From positions 1-7,797 of the forward strand of contig JBFISC010000173.1 in assembly GCA_041608775.1 (NCBI GenBank): 7,797 nt of DNA, in the 5' to 3' direction. This document shows positions 1 to 6,752 of this stretch, piece after piece. The notes under the pieces were generated by a model, which saw only the letters and a program-made list of their open reading frames with translations, ran no database searches and was not told the origin of the DNA. Source of the stretch: UBA7803 sp041608775 (GTDB taxonomy: Bacteria > Pseudomonadota > Gammaproteobacteria > Pseudomonadales > Azotimanducaceae). Positions within the stretch are counted from its first letter, which is position 1. Each line of letters starts with the position of its first letter. Made by a program: the position numbers and the translations under genes.

Positions 1-470
1 GCCTGCGCACCACGCTGAGCCTCGATCCGCCGGGCTTCCTGGTGGATCCGGTGATCGCCGTGCAGGCGCGGCGGCTGATGCAGGAAGAACGCGTCGCCGA
101 GTACTACCTGGTGACCGACCCGCCCGGATTCCTGATGCTGCGGGCGGACGGCACCGTACTGCGCCTGCTGCTGCTGGATCAGCAGGCCCACGCCCGGCAG
201 GTCGACTTCGTCCGCGAGCACGGCGCGCCCCGGGACATCCGCCAGGGCATCGAGCGCGGCGAGCTGGCCGGGCTGTTCAGCGGCGACAGCCCGGCTGATT
301 ACTTCGGCGAGCCCTATCCCTGGGCGGAAAAAGTGGTTCCGGCACGTCGCATCGTGGGGCAGCAGACCTGGCTCGAGGCGCTGGTGCGGGACGCGGCGAC
401 GGACGTCGACTTCGATCCGGCGCGCTCTTCATACGACACTTACCTGGCGTCGCTGGCGGGCCGGCGGTGA
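1..470 (+). CDS. C-terminal part of a response-regulator-like protein (5' end outside window)
   Basis: The frame is open from the left edge (first full codon at base 3) to a TGA at 468-470, so about 155 residues of a longer gene are visible. A GTG at 42 could be read as a start, but the frame continues upstream in protein-like sequence and no ribosome binding site precedes it, so I treat the gene as truncated by the window. The visible part has a segment reading AEYYLVTDPPGFLMLRADG, followed by a hydrophobic strand. Near the end come LFSGDSP, VPARRIVGQQ and an SYDTYLA motif. From memory, this layout (YYLLD...GSFL..DADG, then a PAxRI.G block, then SYD.YL) follows a CheY-like receiver domain in some proteobacterial response regulators. 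It may be a sensory or scaffolding output module, and its function is not established. No receiver domain is visible, so the assignment is by resemblance only. DPPGFL occurs twice (bases 24-41 and 117-134) with different codons, probably by chance. The gene converges on the transporter operon, 52 bp away. Confidence 0.5.
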   Translation, partial: LRTTLSLDPPGFLVDPVIAVQARRLMQEERVAEYYLVTDPPGFLMLRADGTVLRLLLLDQQAHARQVDFVREHGAPRDIRQGIERGELAGLFSGDSPADYFGEPYPWAEKVVPARRIVGQQTWLEALVRDAATDVDFDPARSSYDTYLASLAGRR

Positions 471-522
471 GGCTCGTTCGGCATGCGCAGGGGGAGGTCC
501 GCCAACCAGGCTTTCCAGCACC

Positions 523-2010
523 CTAGGTCTGAGCCCGGAGGTGTCCGGGGAGCACCACCCGCTCCAGCATCTCGAAGCCGAGCTCCGTGACCACCGCCAG
601 CAGCGCCGCCGGCACTGCGCCCTGCAGGATCAGGCCGGTATCGTTGAGCGCAAGGCCGGTGACGATGGGATCTCCGAGCCCGCCGGCGCCGATGAAGGCC
701 GCCAGGGTCGCAGTGCCGATGCTGATCACCGCGGCGGTGCGGATCCCGGCCAGCATGCTCGGCAGCGACAGCGGCACGTAGACGTGCCGCAGCTGCTGGG
801 CGTTGGTCATGCCCATCGCTTCCGCCACCCGCAGCAGCGTCGGATCCACGGTGGTCAGCGCCGAGACGGCGTTGCGCAACGTCGGCAGCAGCGAGTACAG
901 AAACAGCGCCACGATGGCCGGGAACACGCCGATCCCGAACAGCGGGATCATCAGCGCGAGCAGGGCGATCGAAGGGATGGTCTGAAGCAGCCCGCAGAAG
1001 TAGACCACGCCCCGGGCGAGCACGCGGTGGCGGAACACGGCCAGCGCCAGCAGCAACGCGACCGCCACCGAAGCCGCCAGCGCCGCGGCGGTGAGTTCGA
1101 GATGCCGCAGCGTGTTCCGCCACAGCGTGGGCCACAGGATGCTCCGTTGCTCGCGAACATCAGCCAGCCCCTGCGCGGCGAGGAACCCGTTGGCCACATC
1201 GGCAAAGGAGCGTTTGTCGAACACCACCGCGGCGTTCAGCGCCTGCATGGTGTGGTCGTCGATGCGTCCCGCCAGGCGCTCGAGCGCAGCGATCGCCGCC
1301 GCGGGCACGTCGGCGCGCGCGGTCGGCACCGCCAGGTACTCGGGGAAGAACGTCCGATCGTCCTCGAGCAGCACCAGGTCGTAGCGGACCACCTCGCCGT
1401 CGGTGGAATAGGCGTCGGTCACGTCGATGGCACCGTCGTTCAGCGCCTGATAGGCGAGCCCGTGCTCGATGCCGGTTACCCGGTGACTCAGACCGTAGGC
1501 CCGGGACAGGCCTGGCCAGCCGTCGCTGCGCTCGAGGAACTCGTGGCTCACCACCACCCTGAGGTCCGGCACGTCGCGCAGATCGCTGATCCTGACGAGG
1601 CCCAGCGCTTCCGCCCGGGCGCGCTTGAGGGCGACGGCATAGGTGTTGTCGAAACCCAGCGGCGACAGCAGGCGAACGCCCCGGCCCCGGGCGGCAGCGC
1701 GCAGCTGCTCCAGCGATGCATCCAGCGGCAGATCGAATATCGCCTGACTCAGCGTGCCCGTGTACTCGATGTACAGGTCGATGCCACCGTTGCTCAGCGC
1801 TTCGAAGCAGATCAGCGTGCCGCCGAGGCCGAACCGGCGCTCGACCTCGAAGCCCGTGTCCTCCAGCAGCTGGGCGGCCATCTCGGCGAGCAGGTAGGAC
1901 TCGTTGAAGTTCTTGCTGCCGACGGTGACGGTCTGTGCCCACCCGGCCGCCGCGGCCAGCCACAGCAACAGCGCGAGACCACCGGCGGCCACCGGGCGTC
2001 GGGAGCACAT
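523..2010 (-). CDS. Osmoprotectant (glycine betaine/choline-type) ABC transporter: fused substrate-binding and permease protein
   Basis: A 495-residue protein that should bind a compatible solute in the periplasm and form the membrane channel. Residues 1-25 look like a signal peptide (hydrophobic run, cleavage near GWA-Q). Residues 27 to about 285 form an OpuAC/OsmF-type binding domain: GSKNFNES at 30-37, GGIDLYIEYTGT at 75-86, DNTYAVALK near 121 and VTDAYSTDG near 197. Residues 300-495 form a ProW/OpuCB-type permease with about five membrane helices and an EAA-type loop around EAMGM at 397-401, the contact site for the ATPase. The family usually has these parts as separate genes, or fused permease-first; here the binding domain comes first. 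ATG 2010 is chosen because GGAG (2019-2022) lies 8 nt upstream and the signal peptide follows directly; GTG at 2013 is an alternative. The start overlaps the ATPase stop (TGATG), indicating coupled translation. The solute cannot be fixed from sequence; glycine betaine, choline, carnitine or proline betaine are all possible. Confidence 0.9.
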   Translation of the reverse strand: MCSRRPVAAGGLALLLWLAAAAGWAQTVTVGSKNFNESYLLAEMAAQLLEDTGFEVERRFGLGGTLICFEALSNGGIDLYIEYTGTLSQAIFDLPLDASLEQLRAAARGRGVRLLSPLGFDNTYAVALKRARAEALGLVRISDLRDVPDLRVVVSHEFLERSDGWPGLSRAYGLSHRVTGIEHGLAYQALNDGAIDVTDAYSTDGEVVRYDLVLLEDDRTFFPEYLAVPTARADVPAAAIAALERLAGRIDDHTMQALNAAVVFDKRSFADVANGFLAAQGLADVREQRSILWPTLWRNTLRHLELTAAALAASVAVALLLALAVFRHRVLARGVVYFCGLLQTIPSIALLALMIPLFGIGVFPAIVALFLYSLLPTLRNAVSALTTVDPTLLRVAEAMGMTNAQQLRHVYVPLSLPSMLAGIRTAAVISIGTATLAAFIGAGGLGDPIVTGLALNDTGLILQGAVPAALLAVVTELGFEMLERVVLPGHLRAQT

Positions 2011-2777
2011 CACAGCTGCTCCGTGACCAGCGAACGCACGTAGTCGTCGGCAGGCGCGTCCAGGACCTCGCTCGTCGGGCCCGCCTGGAGCACCCGACCG
2101 GCGCTGAGTATCACCAGGAACCCGGCCAGCCGCACCGCCTCGCGCATGTCGTGGGTGACCAGCAGCGTGCTCACGCCTTCCTGAGCCTGGACCCGCTGGA
2201 ACGTCTTGTAGATCCCGACTCGGGTGATCGGATCGACCGCAGAGAAGGGCTCGTCGAGGAGCAGCAGTCGCGGCTCGAGCATCAGAGCCCGGCACAGGCC
2301 GAGGCGCTGCTGCTGCCCGCCGGACAGCTCGTGGGGAAAGCGCTTGGAGATGTCCGGCGGCAGCTCCATCTCATCGAGCAGCTCCCGAAAGCGCTCGTCA
2401 CGGCGTGCCTGCGGCCAGCCGGACAGCCGCGCGAGCAGGTCCACGTTCTGCCGGTTGGTGAGATGAGGGAACAGACCGGCGCCCTGCACCGCGTAGCCGA
2501 TACCGCGGCGGAAGCTGACCAGATCGTCCCGCGGTATGGGCTCGCCGAACACCCGCACCTCACCGCTGTCCGGGACAAGCACCGCGTTCACCAGCTGCAG
2601 CAACGTGGTTTTGCCGCTGCCGCTGGCGCCGACCACGGCGGTGGTCGAGCCGGCAGGCAGCGCCAGATTGATGTCGTCGAGCACCGTCTGCTCGGGAGCA
2701 AAGCGCTTGCTTACCCCGATGAACTCCACACACGCGTTGCCCGCGTCCGCCGGCGCAACGGCGACTGGAGCGCTCAC
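2010..2777 (-). CDS. Osmoprotectant ABC transporter ATP-binding protein (ProV/OpuCA-type, without CBS domains)
   Basis: A 255-residue cytoplasmic ATPase that powers the adjacent importer. All nucleotide-binding motifs are intact: Walker A GASGSGKT (50-57), Q-loop Gln98 in YAVQGAGLFPHLT, signature LSGGQ (151-155), Walker B LLLLDEP (171-177), D-loop SAVD (179-182) and switch His209 in VTHD. The sequence around the Q-loop and the FSAVDPITR stretch fit the glycine betaine/choline ATPase family. ProV, OpuAA and OpuCA usually run to about 380-400 residues with two C-terminal CBS domains; this protein ends about 45 residues after the switch histidine and has none. The GTG start at 2777 overlaps the sbcB TGA (GTGA, 4 nt), which supports that start and suggests translational coupling; the upstream Shine-Dalgarno match is weak. 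A second in-frame GTG at residue 17 would still keep the whole domain. Its stop overlaps the next gene's ATG by one base. Confidence 0.92.
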   Translation of the reverse strand: MSAPVAVAPADAGNACVEFIGVSKRFAPEQTVLDDINLALPAGSTTAVVGASGSGKTTLLQLVNAVLVPDSGEVRVFGEPIPRDDLVSFRRGIGYAVQGAGLFPHLTNRQNVDLLARLSGWPQARRDERFRELLDEMELPPDISKRFPHELSGGQQQRLGLCRALMLEPRLLLLDEPFSAVDPITRVGIYKTFQRVQAQEGVSTLLVTHDMREAVRLAGFLVILSAGRVLQAGPTSEVLDAPADDYVRSLVTEQL

Positions 2778-4183
2778 CGCGCGTAGGTCCGTTCCAGCCG
2801 TTCGCCGTGGTCGGCCAGCCGCTCGAGCACCGGATCATCGTCGCCGTGCTCCTGGCGCAGCGCCTCGACCCGGGCGCGGAAGCGGGGCAGGTTCAGCCAT
2901 GGAGCTTCGGGCTCGTTCAGCTTGCCGCAGACGAAGGCGTACCAGTCGGCGCGCTCCGCGGGGCTCATCAGCTCGGGAAAGCTGCGCGCCTTCAACCGGC
3001 CCGCCAGCGTGACCAGGCGAGGGTCGGCGAAATCGAGGTCCTGCCAGTCGCCCCGGGCGAGCGCGCGCTGCAGGGTCTGACAGCGGGATCGGTCGGCGTC
3101 GCCGAGGAACCCCTCGTACAACGCCGCCTCCACGTCCACGGCCGCTTCCCGCGGCCCGCGGCCAAAGACCCGCATGAGCTTCTGCGCTACGCCCGGCTGC
3201 TTCAGACGCCGCTGCCGCTCCGCAACCTCCCTGCGATCGAAGCCGAGCCTCGACCAGTTCTCGTCGTCGAGAACCTCGATGCCGGCAACGAACGGGCACC
3301 GGTTGAGACGCACCTCCTTGAGCGGCGGCCGGTCGGGATTTCCCGGCCGGTACAACGCCTCGCGGATCTCGTCTTCGCTGCCTTCCAGCAGGGATTCCAC
3401 GTCCCGGGACAGGTCGGCGACGATGATGGCATTGCTGTTGCTTGGATGCCGGCACACCGAGACCACGGGCGCGGTACCGAACCGATCGCGCGGGTACATC
3501 CCGGAGACGTGCACGCACAGCCTGGCGCCGAATGGCTCGAGCAGCGCCCGGACCCGCTTCTTGTCGCGGCAGCCGAGGTAGTAGTCGAACAGCTTCGGCT
3601 GCCGGCGCTTGATCAGCCGTGCCAGCGCGACGGTGGCACGAACATCGGAGAGCGCATCGTGCGCCTTGCCGTGCTCGATGCCGTTCGCTTCCGTGAGCCG
3701 CTCGAGCTTGTAGACCGGCAGACCCTTCTCGTCCACCGGCCACTCGATTCCGTCCCGGCGCAGCGCGCCGGCGGCACGGACCAGATCGATCAGGTCCCAG
3801 CGGGAGTTGCCGTTCTGCCACTCCCTGGCATAGGGATCCAGCAGCGCGCGGTAGAAGCCGTAGCGGACGAACTCGTCGTCGAATCGCAGGCTGTTGTATC
3901 CCGCAACGCAGGTTCGAGGCTTCGCGAACAACTCGCCGATCCGCGTCAGTGCCTGCCACTCGGCGATGCCTTCCGCCCGGGTCAGCTCAGGGGTAATGCG
4001 GGTGACCCGGCTCGCATCCGGGTTCGGCAGCACGTCGTCCGGCAGCACCACATAGGTGCTCACCCGATCGCCGATCTCGTTCAGGTCCGGATCGGTTCGC
4101 AGGCCAGCGAACTGCACGATGCGGTCCCAGCGTGGATCGGTGCCGGAGGTTTCCAGGTCGTACCAGTAGAAGCTCTGAGTCAT
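2774..4183 (-). CDS. sbcB: Exonuclease I (single-strand-specific 3'-5' DNA exonuclease)
   Basis: A 469-residue match to E. coli exonuclease I (475 residues), which removes nucleotides from 3' ends of single-stranded DNA in recombination, mismatch repair and end trimming. The DEDDh catalytic set is complete: Asp9 and Glu11 in YDLETSG, Asp102 in YNSLRFDDE, and His175 and Asp180 in EHGKAHDALSDVRAT. Other family landmarks are NSRWDL, IEWP, QPKLFDY and VHVSGMY, followed by the SH3-like and helical C-terminal regions up to LYEGFLGDADR, a match to LYNGFFSDADR in E. coli. I start it at ATG 4183, which gives MTQSFYWYDLE. A TTG at 4207 would add eight residues but lacks any ribosome binding site; GGGG just before 4183 is itself a weak one. 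Its stop overlaps the ABC ATPase start by 4 nt, making it first gene of an apparent operon. SbcB is largely a gammaproteobacterial protein, which helps place the organism. Confidence 0.97.
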   Translation of the reverse strand: MTQSFYWYDLETSGTDPRWDRIVQFAGLRTDPDLNEIGDRVSTYVVLPDDVLPNPDASRVTRITPELTRAEGIAEWQALTRIGELFAKPRTCVAGYNSLRFDDEFVRYGFYRALLDPYAREWQNGNSRWDLIDLVRAAGALRRDGIEWPVDEKGLPVYKLERLTEANGIEHGKAHDALSDVRATVALARLIKRRQPKLFDYYLGCRDKKRVRALLEPFGARLCVHVSGMYPRDRFGTAPVVSVCRHPSNSNAIIVADLSRDVESLLEGSEDEIREALYRPGNPDRPPLKEVRLNRCPFVAGIEVLDDENWSRLGFDRREVAERQRRLKQPGVAQKLMRVFGRGPREAAVDVEAALYEGFLGDADRSRCQTLQRALARGDWQDLDFADPRLVTLAGRLKARSFPELMSPAERADWYAFVCGKLNEPEAPWLNLPRFRARVEALRQEHGDDDPVLERLADHGERLERTYAR

Positions 4184-4248
4184 CGGCCCCGCGTTCTGCA
4201 CGTCCAATCAGTTGCTTTGCGCTCGAGGCGTTGGCACCCTTGCTCGCC
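4184..4248. promoter_or_regulatory. Divergent intergenic region between sbcB and the SLC13 symporter
   Basis: These 65 bp separate two divergent starts, so promoters for both the sbcB-transporter operon and the symporter should lie here or reach into the opposite gene. I found no convincing -35/-10 pair on either strand, no clear operator-like inverted repeat and only weak ribosome binding sites. The regulatory role is inferred from gene orientation alone. Confidence 0.4.
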
Positions 4249-5658
4249 ATGCCTGCCGCACAGCCCGCCTCGACCTCGCCCACCACCCGGACGCAGAACG
4301 TCGCGATGGTCGCGGGCCCTATTGTGGCACTGTTGGCCGGATACCTCATGTTCGCGGCCGGCTTCGAGCGGGACGCGGCGGTAGCCCTGGGCATCACCAC
4401 GCTGTGCATCGTCTGGTGGGTGTTCGAGCCGATACCGATCCCGGCCACATCGCTGCTGCCACTGGCGCTGCTGCCGTTGACGGGCGTGCTGAGCCCGGCC
4501 GACATCGCGGCTTCCTACGGCCACAGCCTCATCCTGCTGCTGCTCGGCGGGTTCATCCTGTCCACGGCGCTCGAGAAGAACGGCGCCCATCGGCGAATCG
4601 CGCTGAACATGGTGCGGGCATTCGGTGGCACCAGCGGCCGCCGTCTCGTGTTCGGCTTCATGGCCGCGTCCGCGGTGCTGTCGATGTGGATCTCCAACAC
4701 CGCTACCACGCTGATGCTGCTGCCGGTTGCGCTGGCGGTGCTCGAGAAGTCCGAAGATCCGGATCTTGCCCTACCGCTGCTGCTCGGCGTGGCCTATGCC
4801 GCCAGCGTTGGCGGCATCGGCACGCCCATCGGCACCCCGCCGAACGTGATCTTCATGGGCGTGTACGAGCAACAGGTGGGTGAACGCATCACCTTCGGCG
4901 GCTGGATGCTCTGGGCGGTACCCGTCGTGCTCGTATTTCTCCCTTTAATCGGCTTCTACCTGACCCGCAGACTCGGCAGCCACCCGGCGCCGAAGATGCC
5001 TCCCGTCGGCGCCTGGACCCTCGCCGAGAAGCGGGTGCTGGCGGTGTTCGCCGCGACCGCGCTGCTCTGGATCACGCGGCTGGAGCCGTTCGGCGGTTGG
5101 GCCGGCATGCTCGGAATCTCCGAGTCACAGGACTACATGGTGGCGTTCCTCGCCGTCACCACCCTGTTCCTGATCCCCGACGGCAAGGGCGCGCGGCTGC
5201 TGGACTGGGACACCGCCACGCGGATTCCCTGGGGCATGCTGATCCTGTTCGGAGCCGGCATCGCCATCGCCGAGGCCTTCACCCAGTCGGGCCTGAGTCA
5301 GACCATCGGCGCGGCGCTCTCCGGGCTCGCGACGCTGCACGTGTTCGTCATCATCCTGGGCATCTGCCTGGCGGTGACCTTCCTCACGGAAACCACCAGC
5401 AACACCGCCACCACCACGTTGCTCATGCCCATCCTGGCAGCGGCCGCCATGGGCGCAGGCATGGACCCGAAGCTGTTCATGATCCCCGCTGCCATGAGCG
5501 CTTCCTGCGCCTTCATGCTGCCAGTGGCCACCGCGCCCAACGTGATCATGTACTCCACCGGTCGCTTCAGCATCAAGGAAATGGCCCGCGAGGGCTTCGC
5601 ACTCAACCTGATGGGCGCCACGGTCATCTCCAGTCTCTGCTATCTGCTCATCGCCTGA
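4249..5658 (+). CDS. SLC13/DASS family sodium:anion (probably dicarboxylate) symporter
   Basis: A 469-residue inner-membrane carrier of the divalent anion:Na+ symporter family, which imports dicarboxylates such as succinate, or in some members sulfate, with sodium. Both family SNT motifs that form the Na+ and substrate sites are present: WISNTATT (Ser149-Asn150-Thr151) and ETTSNTATTT (Ser384-Asn385-Thr386), at positions close to those of the Vibrio cholerae INDY protein. GTPIGTPPNVIF (191-202) and ATAPNVIMYS (427-436) are the matching hairpin-tip motifs. About eleven hydrophobic segments cover the protein, starting near residue 18. The reading frame extends upstream of 4249, but that part lies across the sbcB start and looks non-native, so I use ATG 4249; ATG 4306 is a later option. 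No strong Shine-Dalgarno sequence is visible. Substrate cannot be decided from sequence; dicarboxylate is the family-based guess. Its last 534 bases are overlapped antisense by the open frame of the converging aminopeptidase gene. Confidence 0.92.
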   Translation: MPAAQPASTSPTTRTQNVAMVAGPIVALLAGYLMFAAGFERDAAVALGITTLCIVWWVFEPIPIPATSLLPLALLPLTGVLSPADIAASYGHSLILLLLGGFILSTALEKNGAHRRIALNMVRAFGGTSGRRLVFGFMAASAVLSMWISNTATTLMLLPVALAVLEKSEDPDLALPLLLGVAYAASVGGIGTPIGTPPNVIFMGVYEQQVGERITFGGWMLWAVPVVLVFLPLIGFYLTRRLGSHPAPKMPPVGAWTLAEKRVLAVFAATALLWITRLEPFGGWAGMLGISESQDYMVAFLAVTTLFLIPDGKGARLLDWDTATRIPWGMLILFGAGIAIAEAFTQSGLSQTIGAALSGLATLHVFVIILGICLAVTFLTETTSNTATTTLLMPILAAAAMGAGMDPKLFMIPAAMSASCAFMLPVATAPNVIMYSTGRFSIKEMAREGFALNLMGATVISSLCYLLIA

Positions 5659-6717
5659 GCCCAGCGCGGCCCGTCGCGCCGCCTCGTCCAGCTCTGCAAG
5701 TGCCCGCACCCGCGTGAAGAATTCCGGCCAGCCGCCTTGGGCCGCAGCAAAGACGGCCGCAAACCCCGGCACCAGGTCCTCGTAGGTGGACACCGACACC
5801 AGCCGCGCGTTGTCGAGCCCGTCCATCAGCGCATCGAAGCGACCGTCACCGAGCCGTGATCGATTCGCCGCGTAGCATACGGCCACCGCGCGGAGGATCC
5901 GCGCCTTGTCCTCGAGCTTGCGCTCGCGCTCAGCGTCACCGTCGTACACCGCCATCAGCGCCGTGCGCGTTCGTTCGAGCAGGTCGAGCAGCCGGAGCCG
6001 GTCGGCGGCTGCCCTGCGACGCTCGGACACGGTGTCGCCGGCCCCCTGCCGCTGCAGCCACTGCGATACCGCCTGGCGGCCGACGAACGTGGCAAAGGAT
6101 TCGTTGAAGGCGACGTCACCCGGCACCCAGACCACGCCGTGGGCCAGCTCGTGAAACAGCAGCTCTGCCAGGTCCGCTTCCGGCCAGTTGATGAACGAGC
6201 TCAGCAGCGGATCGGCGAACCAGCCGAGCGTCGAGTACGCGGGCACCGGCGCGATATAGGTTTCCAGGCCCCGCGACGCCAGAGCCGCTGCCCGGCGTCC
6301 GGCCAGAGAGTGGTCGAAGTAGCCTCGATAGGGCGCACAGCCGACGATAGGGTAACACCAGGTGTGCGGGGTCAGGGAAAGCGGTGGGGCCGCAAACACG
6401 TTCCACACGACGGCCGGTCGCTCGAGCTCCACGTAGCTCCGGTACCGCCGGCCGACCTCGAGGCCGAGCTCTGCCTCGGCGAAGTCCAGCACCTGCTGGC
6501 TGAATGCGAGCTGCTGGTGCAACCGCCTGGCCGCCGGGTCGTCTCGGCCGCGGAGTCGCTCCATCAGCCTGGTCACCGGCTCCCTGCCCGCCAGCACCCG
6601 CCACTGCCCCAGCGCCGCGTGGGAGTAGTAGCCGATCGTCTGACAGCCGGCAGCAGCCAGCATGACCACGGTCAAGGCCGTCACAGCCCAGGCCGACCGG
6701 GAAGCGGTAGAATGCAT
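5125..6717 (-). CDS. Lipoprotein zinc aminopeptidase with apparent loss of its native stop
   Basis: From ATG 6717 this encodes 530 residues, of which about the first 354 match a proteobacterial putative aminopeptidase family (Pfam Aminopep, from memory) of roughly 350 residues. A hydrophobic N-terminus ends in LAAAGC, a plausible lipobox with lipidated Cys25 and Gln at +2, suggesting an outer-membrane-anchored periplasmic protein. The zinc motif HELAH gives His189, Glu190 and His193, with a likely third ligand Glu206 in FNESFAT. VVWNVFAAP, YRGYFD, VPAYSTLGWF and INWPEA are family landmarks. ATG 6717 is preceded 8 nt upstream by AGGA (6726-6729), better than ATG 6726. The family-like part ends at RALAELDEAARRAAL near 5660, right at the symporter stop. 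The frame has no stop there and runs on to a TGA at 5125-5127. That tail is rich in Gly, His, Asp, Gln and Glu, as expected for the complement of a membrane-protein gene, and is unlikely to be a real domain. Lost stop, small deletion or sequencing error are all possible. Confidence 0.8.
   Translation of the reverse strand: MHSTASRSAWAVTALTVVMLAAAGCQTIGYYSHAALGQWRVLAGREPVTRLMERLRGRDDPAARRLHQQLAFSQQVLDFAEAELGLEVGRRYRSYVELERPAVVWNVFAAPPLSLTPHTWCYPIVGCAPYRGYFDHSLAGRRAAALASRGLETYIAPVPAYSTLGWFADPLLSSFINWPEADLAELLFHELAHGVVWVPGDVAFNESFATFVGRQAVSQWLQRQGAGDTVSERRRAAADRLRLLDLLERTRTALMAVYDGDAERERKLEDKARILRAVAVCYAANRSRLGDGRFDALMDGLDNARLVSVSTYEDLVPGFAAVFAAAQGGWPEFFTRVRALAELDEAARRAALGSGDEQIAETGDDRGAHQVECEALAGHFLDAEATGGVHDHVGRGGHWQHEGAGSAHGSGDHEQLRVHACAHGGRCQDGHEQRGGGGVAGGFREEGHRQADAQDDDEHVQRREPGERRADGLTQARLGEGLGDGDAGSEQDQHAPGNPRGGVPVQQPRALAVGDQEQGGDGEERHHVVL
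6708..6713 (+). promoter_or_regulatory. Possible -10 element for the acyltransferase gene
   Basis: TAGAAT differs from the sigma-70 consensus TATAAT at one base. It would place the transcription start near 6720, about 32 nt before ATG 6753. No recognisable -35 hexamer lies 16-18 bp upstream (around 6684-6691), so this is a weak call. The site would sit inside the 5' end of the divergent aminopeptidase gene. Confidence 0.25.
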
Positions 6718-6752
6718 GCGGGTCATCCTACTTGATGCGCCGGAGCGCCGGA
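6718..6752. promoter_or_regulatory. Short divergent start region with both ribosome binding sites
   Basis: The 35 bp between the aminopeptidase start (minus strand, 6717) and the acyltransferase start (plus strand, 6753) hold both Shine-Dalgarno sequences. AGGA on the minus strand (6726-6729) is 8 nt from ATG 6717, and GGAG on the plus strand (6742-6745) is 7 nt from ATG 6753. These sites decide both starts over the upstream alternatives (ATG 6726 on minus; TTG 6732 and ATG 6735 on plus). The space is too short for two separate promoters, so at least one must lie within the neighbouring coding sequence. Confidence 0.5.

Noticed and set aside
534..549. Perfect 6-bp inverted repeat with a 4-nt loop (CCCGGA...TCCGGG) near convergent gene ends
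   Set aside because: It lies within the last codons of the permease gene and has no T-run on either strand, so an intrinsic terminator is not supported; short GC hairpins are common in such DNA.
541..2043. A 500-codon plus-strand open frame opposite the binding-protein/permease gene
   Set aside because: It lies antisense to a well-supported gene. Its Arg, Gln, His and Gly-rich composition is what the complement of GC-rich coding DNA gives, and it shows no domain motif.
2011..2295. N-terminal extension of the binding-protein/permease frame up to 2295
   Set aside because: The added 95 residues overlap the ATPase gene in another frame and look random, whereas ATG 2010 has a good ribosome binding site and is followed at once by a signal peptide.
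1935..2786. A 283-codon plus-strand open frame opposite the ABC ATPase
   Set aside because: Complement of an ATPase with every catalytic motif intact; composition is shadow-like.
4184..4207. TTG start for sbcB at 4207
   Set aside because: No ribosome binding site precedes it, and ATG 4183 leaves the catalytic YDLE motif intact close to the N-terminus.
2807..4384. A 525-codon plus-strand open frame opposite sbcB
   Set aside because: Antisense to the clearly recognised exonuclease I and running into the symporter start in another frame; no motifs or ribosome binding site.
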